Assembly (NCBI GenBank): GCA_963659365.1
Contig: CAVKTI010000013.1
Location: 1 to 42,771 of the forward strand
Direction of reading: 5' to 3'
From: W0P28-013 sp963659365
GTDB lineage: Bacteria > Bacteroidota > Bacteroidia > Bacteroidales > Paludibacteraceae
DNA: 42,771 bases
Made by a program: the position numbers and the translations under genes. Every line of letters begins with the position of its first letter. The first letter of the stretch is position 1. Below, piece after piece: positions 23,496 through 32,869 of the stretch. The notes below the pieces were generated by a model. The model made no database searches and was not told the DNA's origin. It saw only the letters and a program-made list of their open reading frames with translations.

Positions 23496-24245
23496 CTACC
23501 AATCTTTGTCCACTTTGTAGCGTTTGGAGTTTTGCATTTGCGCCTCTTTCACCTTCTCTTGCGTGTCGCGCTCGTCCTGCTCCAACGCCTTCAAAATCTC
23601 CTCGGCTTGCTCTTTCGACATGCGCTGCTGCTGCTCTTGCTGCTGCTGATTCTGCTCCTGTTGCTGCTGGTCTTGGTTTTGTTGTTGTTGCTGATTTTGC
23701 TGATCTTGATTCTGCTGCTGTTGGTCGTTTTGCTGCTGCTGTTGCTGTTGATTTTGTTGCTGTTGCTGATTTTGGTCTTGCTGATTTTGCTGATTCTGCT
23801 GCTGTTCTTCTTGCTGTTTCAGCATCTGTTGGGCGTAAACAAGATTATAGCGCGTTTCGTCGTCTTTCGGATTGTTGCGCAATGCCTGCTTGTACGCCTC
23901 GATGCTTTTGGCGAACTCGCCCATCTGCAACAGCGAATTGCCGATGTTGTGGTAGGCCGCTGCCGTGCGCTCTTTGTCGTCGCCTGCCAAGGTGGCTGCC
24001 GTTTGGAACTGCTCGGCGGCTTCGGGAAATTTTTCCTGACGGTAGAGCGCATTGCCCAAGTTGAATGCGCCAGCAAACGATTTGTTGTTTTTCTCCAAAC
24101 CTTTGCGGTAATCGACTTCGGCATCGACAAATTTTTCCTTTTCGTAGGCTTTGTTGCCACGGCGCACATCGCCACTCTCTTTTTGTGCCAAACAGAGAGG
24201 CGCACACGCCACAACGGCCAAAAACAGCAACGAAAAACGCTTCAT
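23496..24245 (-). CDS. batC: BatC, TPR protein with glutamine-rich region
   Basis: The product has 249 aa from ATG 24245, which starts a signal peptide (FSLLFLAVVACAPLCLAQ). The open frame to 24266 overlaps BatB and adds seven non-signal residues. Three TPR motifs lie at about 30-145 (GNKAYEKEKFVDAEVDYRKG, FNLGNALYRQEKFPEAAEQF, HNIGNSLLQMGEFAKSIEAY). About 75 residues of almost pure Gln/Asn with scattered Asp/Glu follow. The C-terminal helix is acidic (SKEQAEEILKALEQDERDTQ). A Gln-rich linker of this length is prone to expansion and may aggregate. BatC is thought to scaffold the VWA proteins. Confidence 0.87.
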   Translation of the reverse strand: MKRFSLLFLAVVACAPLCLAQKESGDVRRGNKAYEKEKFVDAEVDYRKGLEKNNKSFAGAFNLGNALYRQEKFPEAAEQFQTAATLAGDDKERTAAAYHNIGNSLLQMGEFAKSIEAYKQALRNNPKDDETRYNLVYAQQMLKQQEEQQQNQQNQQDQNQQQQQNQQQQQQQNDQQQQNQDQQNQQQQQNQDQQQQEQNQQQQEQQQRMSKEQAEEILKALEQDERDTQEKVKEAQMQNSKRYKVDKDW

Positions 24246-24253
24246 ATTCACTC

Positions 24254-25276
24254 TCAATCGAACCATTTTATTCTGTTCAAATACTTGTTTTTGCGGCTAT
24301 AGATGAAAAATTCCGCAACAATCAGAAACAACGCTATCCACGCAAAAATATGGAATTGTTCGTCGTATTCGGAGTAAGATTTTGTCTCCAAATCGCCTTT
24401 TTGCATCTTGTCGATCTGCTGCGACAGGGCTTTGAGTGCCGTATTTGTGTTGTCGGCGCGCACATAAACGCCCGACCCAGCCGACGCAATTTGGCGACAC
24501 ATCTCTTCGTTCAGTTTGGTAACCACCACATTGCCGCTGCGGTCTTTGCGGAAACTTGTGGTGCCGCCCACAGGAATAGGCGACCCAGCGGGCGTTCCCA
24601 TACCAACGACATGCACCGTTACGCCGCGTTCCTGCGCTGTTTTGGCTGCGCCCACGGCATCATCTTCGTGATTTTCGCCATCGGTAATGACAATGATGGT
24701 GCGCCCTGCCTCGGTTTCGTTCGGACCAAACGAGCGCAACGCCAAGTCGATGGCAGTCCCGATGGCTGTACCTTGGCGTGGCACAAGGTTCGTCTGTATC
24801 GACGAGAGGAACATCTTGGCCGAAACAGCGTCGGCAGTGATGGGCAACTGCACATACGCATCGCCCGCAAAGACGATAAGCCCGATTTTGTCGTCGGACA
24901 TCTGGTCGATCAACTTCGACAGCATCAGTTTGGCGCGCTCCAAGCGGTTGGGCTGCACATCTTGCGCCAACATCGAGTTGGAAACATCGAGCACAATCAT
25001 CGCTTCGACGCCTTGGTGTTTGGTGGTCTGCAATTTCGAGCCGAACTGCGGCCGCGCCAACGCCACAATAATCAGCGTAAGAGCCACCAACAGCATGTAG
25101 AATTTCACCTGTGGTCGCACTTTCGAGGCATTCGGCATCAAGCGTTCGAGCAGAAGTGGGTTACCAAATGCACGCAAACGCCGTTTTGCCAGCCGCCGCT
25201 CGTAAACAAACAGCCCTATCAGCAGCGGAATCACTGCCAACAAATAGAGAAAATATGGATTCGCAAATCGAAACAT
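24254..25276 (-). CDS. batB: BatB, VWA-domain aerotolerance protein
   Basis: The product has 340 aa. The layout is two N-terminal helices (YFLYLLAVIPLLIGLFV, FYMLLVALTLIIVALA), a periplasmic von Willebrand A domain and a C-terminal helix (IFAWIALFLIVAEFFIYS). The MIDAS motif is LDVSNSML with the downstream acidic loops GLIVFAGDAYVQLP and IIVITDGENHEDDA. It is a paralogue of BatA, the next gene upstream, sharing FANPYFLYLL-like and ARPQFGSK-like blocks. The BatC start lies 8 nt past the BatB stop. A 328-nt repeat-filled gap separates it from BatA. Confidence 0.9.
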   Translation of the reverse strand: MFRFANPYFLYLLAVIPLLIGLFVYERRLAKRRLRAFGNPLLLERLMPNASKVRPQVKFYMLLVALTLIIVALARPQFGSKLQTTKHQGVEAMIVLDVSNSMLAQDVQPNRLERAKLMLSKLIDQMSDDKIGLIVFAGDAYVQLPITADAVSAKMFLSSIQTNLVPRQGTAIGTAIDLALRSFGPNETEAGRTIIVITDGENHEDDAVGAAKTAQERGVTVHVVGMGTPAGSPIPVGGTTSFRKDRSGNVVVTKLNEEMCRQIASAGSGVYVRADNTNTALKALSQQIDKMQKGDLETKSYSEYDEQFHIFAWIALFLIVAEFFIYSRKNKYLNRIKWFD

Positions 25277-25283
25277 TGGCGGG

Positions 25284-25480
25284 TTTTAGATTTCAAATTT
25301 CAGATTTCAGATTGGGGTTGATCAGTTGATTAGTTGATTGGTTGATTGGTCGTTGAAAAGTTGATAAGTTAAAAAGTTGATTGCATTAGTGAGAACCTGT
25401 GATGTTTATTTCCTATAAACTCTAACCTATAACCGCTAACCTTTCATTGTCAATTGTCAATTGTCAATTATCTTCGTCTT
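25284..25480. repeat. Heptamer/octamer arrays between batA and batB
   Basis: AGATTTC/AAATTTC heptamers (about 25287-25312) are followed by AGTTGATT/GGTTGATT octamers (25322-25355). Then come AACCTAT, AACCGCT, AACCTTT (25424-25444) and GTCAATT x3 (25449-25469). TCACTTC/TAACTGC heptamers occur again at 25575-25605. Together with the palindromic element at 25509-25533 they fill the whole gap. No gene or promoter was recognised. Confidence 0.7.
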
Positions 25481-25508
25481 TTGTCTTTACTCTTTATTCT
25501 TTATTCAT

Positions 25509-25533
25509 CGGACGTGGCATGCCGCGTCCCTAC
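25509..25533 (+). repeat. Dispersed palindromic element, copy 2
   Basis: CGGACGTGGC-AT-GCCGCGTCC is followed by CTAC. It has a 9-bp stem with one T-G pair and is related to copies at 8184, 28572 and 42629. Confidence 0.7.
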
Positions 25534-25604
25534 TTTCGCACCTTTATACTTTCTCACTTTCACACTAAAAAACTGCTCACTTCTAACTGCTCACTTCTAA
25601 CTAT

Positions 25605-26588
25605 TCATGGTAGCCTCTTCAATATAGTGTGTTGCAGCACGATTTCGGCGAGCAGCAGCGCAAAGGCGGCGAGCAGGAACGGCAAAAATTCTTCGCTTTT
25701 TTTGCTATACTGATTCACGCGCAGTTTGGTCTTCTCCATCTGGTCAATCTCTTCGTAGATGGCTTTCAACTTGTTATTGTCGGTGGCGCGGAAATAGGCA
25801 CCGCCAGTCATATCGGCAATGTCGCGCAACATCGGCTCGTCGATATCGACGGGAATGTTCTGGTAGCGCACACCGTATGGCGTTTGAAACGGGAAAGGCG
25901 CAGTGCCGCGCGTTCCCACGCCGATGGTATAGACGCGTATGCCAAACGATTGCGCCATTTCGGCGGCGGTAACAGGTGCCACCTCGCCCGCATTGTTCGA
26001 ACCATCGGTGAGCAGAATAATCACTTTCGATTTGGCTTCGCTGTCTTTGATGCGGCTCACGGCATTGGCCAAACCAAGTCCGATGGCAGTGCCGTCGTCG
26101 ATCAGACCGTATTCCACGCCATTGAACAGATTTATCAACGCCGAATGGTCGCTGGTGAGCGGACATTGCGTGAAACTTTCGCCCGCAAAAACTACCAATC
26201 CGACATTGTCGTTCGGTCGCCCCGAGATAAATTCGGTCGCCACTTTTTTGGCGGCTTCGAGGCGGTTTGGCTTCAAATCTTCGGCCAACATCGTGCCCGA
26301 CACATCGAGTGCCACCATAATGTCGATGCCTTCGGTGGTCGATGTCTGGAAATGGTCGCTGCGCTGCGGCCGCGCAATGGCCACTATCAGCAAGGCAACC
26401 GCCGAACAGCGCAAAGCAAACTGCAGATGAAACAGATACTGCTTGCGGCTGCGTGGCATGTGGCGAAAAGGCTCAGTGGTGGAAATTTGCAGACTGGCGT
26501 GCGAACGAAACAGTCTGAAAATGTACCAAAGAATCATCGGCACAAGCAAGAGCAACAGCCACAAGTATTCGGGATTGTTAAAGTTCAT
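25605..26588 (-). CDS. batA: BatA, VWA-domain aerotolerance protein
   Basis: The product has 327 aa from ATG 26588 (MNFNNPEYLWLL). The 19 upstream codons are basic sequence antisense in character to nothing conserved and overlap the previous gene. N-terminal helices are LWLLLLLVPMILWYIFRLF and LRCSAVALLIVAIARP. The VWA domain carries MIDAS MVALDVSGTML, then GLVVFAGESFTQCPL and VIILLTDGSNNAGE. The C-terminal helix is FLPFLLAAFALLLAEIVL. The start overlaps the end of the preceding gene by 11 nt. It is expected to form a complex with BatB and to be serviced by the MoxR ATPase. Confidence 0.9.
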   Translation of the reverse strand: MNFNNPEYLWLLLLLVPMILWYIFRLFRSHASLQISTTEPFRHMPRSRKQYLFHLQFALRCSAVALLIVAIARPQRSDHFQTSTTEGIDIMVALDVSGTMLAEDLKPNRLEAAKKVATEFISGRPNDNVGLVVFAGESFTQCPLTSDHSALINLFNGVEYGLIDDGTAIGLGLANAVSRIKDSEAKSKVIILLTDGSNNAGEVAPVTAAEMAQSFGIRVYTIGVGTRGTAPFPFQTPYGVRYQNIPVDIDEPMLRDIADMTGGAYFRATDNNKLKAIYEEIDQMEKTKLRVNQYSKKSEEFLPFLLAAFALLLAEIVLQHTILKRLP

Positions 26589-27567
26589 GTTCGTCAGATT
26601 TAACTGTGCCGTTCGGCGTTTCGTCCGCCTTTTCCGCTGGCGCAACCTCCTCTATTTTTGTTGCATCGACAAAGCGATAGGCCAACGCCATCGACTTTTC
26701 CTCCTCATCGACAAGCGGTTTGTATTTGGCAAATTTCACCAAATCGGCCACTGCCAACAGCGATTTCAGGTCGGCAAACGCCTCTTTTTGTGCTTTCAGT
26801 TCGGGCTGAAGGCTCGCCACAATTTCGGCCGAGGTCTGCTCTGCCGCCCCAATGCCAAAACGCCGCGTTATGTAATCGCGCACCACATCGGTCAGTTGCG
26901 TGTGGTACTCTTTGGTGCGCCCTTGCAACCAAATTTTTTCGTCTTTTATTGCATCGAGCCGCTCAAAAGCAATCACATGCGCTGGGCGTAAATCCTGCGG
27001 CTCAGCAGCCTCGTCGCCTGCGGCATTTTTTTTGCGGCGTTGCAGATAGCGGTAGAGAAAATAGCCGCTCACCGCCACGACTGCGGCACAAAGCACCGAC
27101 AGCACAATCGTCCAAAACAGCGGCCAATCGAACGGCGGCGCATAAACGGGTTTGATGTCGGCAATGGCGTGTTGCGCCGTATCGACAGGGACAGAAACCA
27201 CTTTGAGCGACATCGGCGCAGAATAGAGCGTGTCGTCGCCGCAAACAAAGGGCAGCCCATCGACAAAAAAGAGTGCCGAATCGAACGCCGTCAGCAGGTA
27301 ACTTTGGCGCACAAGCAGACCGCCGTCCGCCACGCGCTGCGTGTCAATCGGCAGGCGTTCGACCACCTCCAAACCTGTTACCAATGTGTCGCTTATCAGA
27401 GGCATCGCCACCGTTGTGCCGAGCGGTTGCGCCACTTCGAGCGTCAGTTTTGTCTGCTCGCCAACCAGCAAAATGGTCGAATCCATCGCAGCCGACACAG
27501 CAACGCTCTGCGCCGCCAGCCACAGCGTATTCAGCAAAAGCAGACCGATTATAGCAAGTTTTTTCAT
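26578..27567 (-). CDS. Bat-operon exported membrane protein (BatD-like context, unnamed)
   Basis: The product has 329 aa from ATG 27567, which overlaps the DUF58 stop by 4 nt and starts a signal peptide (LAIIGLLLLNTLWLAAQ). The long frame extension to 27741 is antisense noise. A beta-rich periplasmic domain of about 140 residues (LVGEQTKLTLEVAQPLGTTV, LTAFDSALFFVDGLPFVCGD) is followed by one transmembrane helix (LFWTIVLSVLCAAVVAVSGY). A cytosolic helical domain follows (VIAFERLDAIKDEKIWLQGR, VVRDYITRRFGIGAAEQTSA). It occupies the usual slot for an uncharacterised protein between the DUF58 protein and BatA. The layout recalls a shortened BatD. Confidence 0.75.
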   Translation of the reverse strand: MKKLAIIGLLLLNTLWLAAQSVAVSAAMDSTILLVGEQTKLTLEVAQPLGTTVAMPLISDTLVTGLEVVERLPIDTQRVADGGLLVRQSYLLTAFDSALFFVDGLPFVCGDDTLYSAPMSLKVVSVPVDTAQHAIADIKPVYAPPFDWPLFWTIVLSVLCAAVVAVSGYFLYRYLQRRKKNAAGDEAAEPQDLRPAHVIAFERLDAIKDEKIWLQGRTKEYHTQLTDVVRDYITRRFGIGAAEQTSAEIVASLQPELKAQKEAFADLKSLLAVADLVKFAKYKPLVDEEEKSMALAYRFVDATKIEEVAPAEKADETPNGTVKSDEHEL

Positions 27568-28439
27568 CTTCCTCGTTGTTTGAAAAGCCCAATCAACGCC
27601 TTCACATAGTCGTCGCTGCTGACATCGACCACGGCTGTGTCGATGCCCGACCGCATCTGCAAGCGTTGTAGGCGGAGGCGCGACTCGTCCCACAGATTTT
27701 TGTACTGCATACGCCAACGGCGGTCGCTGGTGTCGATCCACATGCGCTCGCCTGTTTCGGCATCTTTTACTTTCACAAAACCGACATCGGGCAGTTCCGC
27801 TTCGCGGCGGTCGTACACGCGCAGTGCAATCAAATCGTGTTTGCGCGCCGCAATCGACAGTTCGTCGTCGAAGGGCGGCGTATCGAGAAAATCGGAAATG
27901 AGAAACGCCGTGCAGCGTTTTTTGATGACATTGGTAAAGTGTTTCAGCGCAAAACCGACATCGGTACGCGCGCTTTGTGGCTGAAAATCAATCAGTTCGC
28001 GAATGATATAGAGAATGTGCTTGCGTCCTTTTTGTGGCGGAATAAATTTTTCGATTCTGTCGGAAAAAAATAGCACGCCCACCTTGTCGTTGTTTTGCAT
28101 GGCCGAAAAAGCGAGCGTTGCCGCCATTTCGGTCATCACATCGCGTTTGAAACAGTCGCCCGACCCGAAATCGAGGCTCGCCGACACATCGATGAGCAAC
28201 ATCACGGTCAGTTCGCGCTCCTCCTCGAACACCTTGACATAAGGTCGCTGGAAACGCGCCGTTACATTCCAATCGATATTGCGCACATCGTCGCCATATT
28301 GGTACTCGCGCACCTCCGAAAAGGTCATGCCGCGCCCCTTGAACGCCGAGTGGTACTCGCCCGCAAAAATGTTGCGCGACAAGCCCCGCGTCTTAATTTC
28401 GACACGCCTTACCTTTCGTATCAATTCGCTCGTTTCCAC
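27564..28439 (-). CDS. DUF58 domain protein of the MoxR/Bat locus
   Basis: The product has 291 aa from GTG 28439 (VETSELIRKVRR), chosen because family members begin with (M)ETSELLKKVR. The frame extends 54 codons upstream into repeat DNA. The DUF58 core is GEYHSAFKGRGMTFSEVREY followed by QYGDDVRNIDWNVTARF and KVFEEERELTVMLLIDVSAS, a VWA-like fold with a MIDAS-like DVSAS. It is cytosolic or membrane-associated. DUF58 proteins are regular partners of MoxR ATPases, and here the gene lies between moxR and the Bat genes. The ATGA overlap with the next gene indicates coupling. Confidence 0.88.
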   Translation of the reverse strand: METSELIRKVRRVEIKTRGLSRNIFAGEYHSAFKGRGMTFSEVREYQYGDDVRNIDWNVTARFQRPYVKVFEEERELTVMLLIDVSASLDFGSGDCFKRDVMTEMAATLAFSAMQNNDKVGVLFFSDRIEKFIPPQKGRKHILYIIRELIDFQPQSARTDVGFALKHFTNVIKKRCTAFLISDFLDTPPFDDELSIAARKHDLIALRVYDRREAELPDVGFVKVKDAETGERMWIDTSDRRWRMQYKNLWDESRLRLQRLQMRSGIDTAVVDVSSDDYVKALIGLFKQRGR

Positions 28440-28447
28440 TTTTTTTA

Positions 28448-28694
28448 ATTGATAATTGACAATGGAGAATTGACAATTTTGGTCGTTGATGAGTTGATAA
28501 GTTGATGAGTTTAACGCATTGGTGAAAGTTTCAGGTTTCAAATTGTTTATTCGTTGAAGCGTTGAAGCGTTCGGACGCACGCGGTGCGTCCCTACTTTCA
28601 CACTTTCTCACTAAAAAAATTCCTAACTCCTAATTCCTAACTCCTCACTCAAGAACACTGCTCACTGCTCACTGCTAACTTCTCACTCCTCACT
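28448..28694. repeat. Heptamer arrays between moxR and the DUF58 gene
   Basis: AATTGACA-like units occur at 28452-28480 and GTTGAAGC units at 28553-28569. A long run of TAACTCC, TAATTCC, TCACTCC, TCACTGC, TAACTTC and TCACTAT heptamers occupies about 28622-28694, interrupted once by AAGAACAC. The palindromic element copy 3 is at 28572-28595. I see no gene in the gap. Confidence 0.75.
28572..28595 (+). repeat. Dispersed palindromic element, copy 3
   Basis: CGGACGCAC-GCG-GTGCGTCC is followed by CTAC and then TTTCACAC. The 8-bp stem is perfect. Confidence 0.7.
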
Positions 28695-28699
28695 ATCAT

Positions 28700-29695
<996 letters not shown>

Positions 29696-29846
29696 AATTC
29701 ATTCGTTTTGCTATGATTTTTCGATTTATTTCAAGAAAATAACGATTACGCCACCGATTTATTTTGCAGTTTCGTTGCAAAATGTAAGCCGAAATCTACT
29801 TAATTTAACAAAAAAAGCGTTTCAAAACACTTTTTCTGTTAATTTT

Positions 29847-31019
29847 CTACTGCAAATATCGTGCCGCAAGTTGCTGCGCAAAGGCGACTGCCTCGGGATT
29901 GTTGGCATCGACAAGGCGCGCGTCCATCTTGGGCAGGCGCACCACTGTGCCGACCTCCACAGCGTTTGGATTGGCAATAACATTACGATTTGCTTCGTAG
30001 ATATAGACCCAAAAATCTTTGTGTCCGTAATGTTTTTCGGCAATAATGGCCAAATGCACACCCTTCTTGATGCGTTCGCGACCGATAAAACTGGTGTAGG
30101 TGCGTGGCTGCGCAAAAATGTCGTCAGATTCTGCTTCGGTAGCGTTTTCGGTAGCGTCGGTCGGCTCGTCGTCTGACAAAATTGTCGCAGAAGCGTCGTT
30201 TTCGGTCATTTCGTCATCGGCAGTGCCAAACCACGACTGCCAAGTGTCGCTGCAGAGCGTTGTGAACGACTGCCAGTGCGGCTCGCACCAAGTGCGAATC
30301 ACATCGCCGTAGAAATAGTAGGCTGCAAAACCGCCGCCGCACAACAACAGCACGATGAGCAGCGTCCAGAGCCACGCCAGCGATTTGCGTTTTGGCGGCT
30401 CGGGCTGCGATTCCACATTGTCCACCACGCGGCGCAACATCTCCATCTGCTCCGTGCGCGGCGCAGGAGTTACAGATTCGGGCTGCGGCGTGGGTTCGGG
30501 TTGCGGAGTTGGAATTGGCTCTGGTTCGGGCGTTGGTTCTGGTTTTTGTTCGGGTTCTGGCGTTGGTTCTGGCTCAATTTGCGGCTGCTCGGGTTCTGAT
30601 TCGGGTTCGGGCTGCGGTGCATCGTCGGTAGGCGCATTGATTTCGGTGAGCATATCTTTGATTTCGATGGCCTGTTCCGACAGTTTTTGCAGCGGTGCCT
30701 CTTTGGGCACTTCGGGCGCAACCGCCTCGCTGTTCACCGCGGTTTTCAGCGCAGTGTCGGGCGCAAAAGCGAGCCTGTAGTGTCCTGCAATTTCGATGGA
30801 TTCGCCCGTGCGCACATCGACGCTTTTGCGCGGTTCGACCCACTGCAAGCGAAAAGTGCCAATGCCACCCAGTTTGACCAAGCGGTCGGCCAGCAGTTTG
30901 TCTTGAAACACCTGTTCCAACGCCGCCACAAAACGAACCGCCTCGGCCTTTGTCGAAAATTCGGCGCGCGCCGCCAGCCGATTGACCAATTCCGACTGGT
31001 TTATCTTCTCGTTGTCCAT
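29847..31019 (-). CDS. HU-like DNA-binding domain fused through a membrane helix to LysM
   Basis: The product has 390 aa. Residues 1-95 are an HU/IHF-type domain (SELVNRLAARAEFSTKAEAV, KLGGIGTFRLQWVEPRKSVD). Residues about 130-200 are a Pro/Glu/Gln repeat linker (PEPEP and PTPQP units). A transmembrane helix follows at about 222-245 (LAWLWTLLIVLLLCGGGFAA). Then there is an acidic periplasmic stretch and a LysM domain at about 318-375 (HLAIIAEKHYGHKDFWVYIY, PNAVEVGTVVRLP). LysM binds peptidoglycan. The topology places DNA binding in the cytosol and wall binding in the periplasm. It follows the small HU gene by 5 nt, so both are in one operon. Confidence 0.8.
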   Translation of the reverse strand: MDNEKINQSELVNRLAARAEFSTKAEAVRFVAALEQVFQDKLLADRLVKLGGIGTFRLQWVEPRKSVDVRTGESIEIAGHYRLAFAPDTALKTAVNSEAVAPEVPKEAPLQKLSEQAIEIKDMLTEINAPTDDAPQPEPESEPEQPQIEPEPTPEPEQKPEPTPEPEPIPTPQPEPTPQPESVTPAPRTEQMEMLRRVVDNVESQPEPPKRKSLAWLWTLLIVLLLCGGGFAAYYFYGDVIRTWCEPHWQSFTTLCSDTWQSWFGTADDEMTENDASATILSDDEPTDATENATEAESDDIFAQPRTYTSFIGRERIKKGVHLAIIAEKHYGHKDFWVYIYEANRNVIANPNAVEVGTVVRLPKMDARLVDANNPEAVAFAQQLAARYLQ

Positions 31020-31024
31020 GATTT

Positions 31025-31303
31025 TCAGCCTTTTAGTTTATCTTTGAAACTGCCCGACACACGAAATGCAGGGATTTTTTTTGCTTGAATCTGCACACGC
31101 TCTTTGGTCGCTGGATTGACCGATTCGCGTGCGGCGCGTGTGCGTGTTTCTAGCACGCCCACACTCAAAAACGCCACCTGTTTGCCCGCTCCGAGCAAGG
31201 TGTCCACTTCGTCGACGAAAGCCTTGAGCCACACCGAAGCCTCCTTTTGCGAGAGGTTCAACTGGCGCGCCACATCGGCCAACAACTCTTTCTCTTTTGC
31301 CAT
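31025..31303 (-). CDS. HU family DNA-binding protein
   Basis: The product has 92 aa from ATG 31303 (MAKEKELLADVARQLNLSQK). The longer frame to 31408 adds a basic non-conserved extension through the leader hairpin. HU fold features are helices ADVARQLNLSQKEASVWLKA and FVDEVDTLLGAGKQVAFLSV, then the beta-arm VGVLETRTRAARESVNPATK and the C-terminal KIPAFRVSGSFKDKLKG. It bends DNA and is nucleoid-associated. It is translated directly before the HU-LysM fusion. Confidence 0.88.
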   Translation of the reverse strand: MAKEKELLADVARQLNLSQKEASVWLKAFVDEVDTLLGAGKQVAFLSVGVLETRTRAARESVNPATKERVQIQAKKIPAFRVSGSFKDKLKG

Positions 31304-31313
31304 AATTTTGTAA

Positions 31314-31520
31314 AGGGGACTTCTATAAATTCCCCGTTTCGTAAAAAAAAGTTTAACAAATGGCGATTTTCTGAATACTTTTGTGCGCTTTTTGTTTTTG
31401 GATTGCATCTGTCTGACTTTCGCTCAATTACAATGCCACCGCATTGCGCTTTCGCTCAAGCCCAACATCTGCTATTCCAAAATTCAAAAATCACTACAAA
31501 GAAATTTATAGAAATCCCCT
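31314..31520. repeat. 207-bp intergenic segment with terminal inverted repeats
   Basis: AGGGGACTTCTATAAATTC at the left end matches the reverse complement of 31501-31520 (AGGGGATTTCTATAAATTTC) apart from one substitution and one indel. The left copy is itself an imperfect palindrome (GGGGA..TCCCC, 31315-31335) in the HU leader. No ORF is inside. It may be a MITE-like insertion or a pair of operators. Confidence 0.45.
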
Positions 31521-31567
31521 AAAAATAAATTTGGTGCAAGTTACACTTTTTTTGTGAGATGTGCAAA

Positions 31568-32869
31568 TCAACCCTGCACATGCCCAAAGAGGTCGAATGT
31601 GTCGGCGGAATCGACCGTTACTTGGTAGAAATTTCCAACCTCGACGGCAGGATTTGCGGCAACTTCGAGCAGCACTTCGCCATCGACTTCGGGCGAATCG
31701 TACTCGGTGCGACCGACAAAATAGTCGCCTTCGCGCCTGTCGATGATGGTTTTGAGCGTGCGTCCAACCTTTTGCGCATTGATTTCGGCAGCGATATTTT
31801 CCTGAATCGACATGATTTCGTCCACACGCCGCTGTTTTTCGGCAAAAGGAATGTCGTCCGCATAGTTTTTGTTAGCAAAAGTGCCCTCTTCGTCGGAATA
31901 GGCGAACGCGCCAAGCCGCTCGAAGCGTATGTCGCGCACAAACTGTTTCAACTCCTCGACATCGGCTTCGGTTTCGCCCGGGTGGCCGAGCAGCAAAGTT
32001 GTACGCAGGTGAATATCAGGCACTTCGTCGCGAAAACGCCGCAACAAATCGTAGGTTTCGCTCTTGCTGATGTGGCGGCGCATTTTGGTGAGCATACGGT
32101 CGGAAATGTGTTGCAGAGCGATGTCGAGATAGTTGCACACATTGCTGCGTTCGCGCATCACACGCAGAATATCGAACGGAAATTGCGCTGGATAGGCGTA
32201 GTGCAAGCGCAGCCACTCCACGCCGTCGATGTCGCTCAACCGTTCGACAAGTTCGGGCAGTTTGAGCGATTTGTACAGGTCCATGCCGTAGTACGAAAGG
32301 TCTTGCGCTATGATTTGGAACTCTTTGACGCCGTGCGCCACCAGCCAGCGCACCTCTTGTTCTATGTCGTCCATCGGGCGGCTTTGGTAACGCCCTGTGA
32401 TGAGCGGAATGGCGCAGTAGGAGCAGAAACGGTTGCAGCCTTCGGCAATTTTGATGTAGGCGTAGTGCTGTGGCGTAGTCTGCACGCGTTGCAGGCGAAA
32501 ATCGGGCTGAAACTGCTTGCCCAAGTCGGTCAGAAGTTCGTTGTAGTTGAACTTGCCGTAGAATTTGTCCACTTCGGGAATTTCTATCTGCAACTCTTTC
32601 AGATAGCGTTCCGACAGGCAGCCCATCACAAACAGTTTTTTGAGTTTGCCCTGCTGTTTGCGTTGCGCCATGCGCAAAATCATGTCGATGCTCTCCTCTT
32701 TGGCATCGCCGATGAATCCGCAGGTATTGACCACCGCAATATCGCCATCGGGATTGGGTGCATCGTGGCGCACGCGATAGCCAGCGGCCTGCATTTGCCG
32801 CATCAGATGCTCCGAATCGACCAGATTTTTGGAGCAGCCCAGCGTGATAAAATCGATCAGCATACTCAC
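31568..32869 (-). CDS. rimO: Ribosomal protein S12 methylthiotransferase RimO
   Basis: The product has 433 aa. It adds a methylthio group to the conserved Asp of ribosomal protein S12 (radical SAM, two iron-sulfur clusters). N-terminal cluster cysteines are seen in TLGCSKNLVDSE, VNTCGFIGDAKEES and VMGCLSERYL. The radical-SAM CxxxCxxC is in EGCNRFCSYCAIP. A C-terminal TRAM domain follows (DYFVGRTEYDSPEVDGEVLL). The related tRNA enzyme MiaB is less likely because RimO-type blocks such as GYRVRHDAP near the start fit better. The start overlaps the ftsY stop by 4 nt. Confidence 0.94.
   Translation of the reverse strand: MSMLIDFITLGCSKNLVDSEHLMRQMQAAGYRVRHDAPNPDGDIAVVNTCGFIGDAKEESIDMILRMAQRKQQGKLKKLFVMGCLSERYLKELQIEIPEVDKFYGKFNYNELLTDLGKQFQPDFRLQRVQTTPQHYAYIKIAEGCNRFCSYCAIPLITGRYQSRPMDDIEQEVRWLVAHGVKEFQIIAQDLSYYGMDLYKSLKLPELVERLSDIDGVEWLRLHYAYPAQFPFDILRVMRERSNVCNYLDIALQHISDRMLTKMRRHISKSETYDLLRRFRDEVPDIHLRTTLLLGHPGETEADVEELKQFVRDIRFERLGAFAYSDEEGTFANKNYADDIPFAEKQRRVDEIMSIQENIAAEINAQKVGRTLKTIIDRREGDYFVGRTEYDSPEVDGEVLLEVAANPAVEVGNFYQVTVDSADTFDLFGHVQG

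Noticed and set aside
22977..24302. 441-codon frame with a long leucine-rich stretch resembling membrane helices
   Set aside because: The poly-Leu tract is the reverse reading of the CAG/CAA-rich Gln region of batC. It is not a membrane protein.
31375..31382. TACTTTTG on the plus strand as a promoter
   Set aside because: No plus-strand gene lies downstream before the antisense rimO region, so it is probably a chance match in AT-rich DNA.
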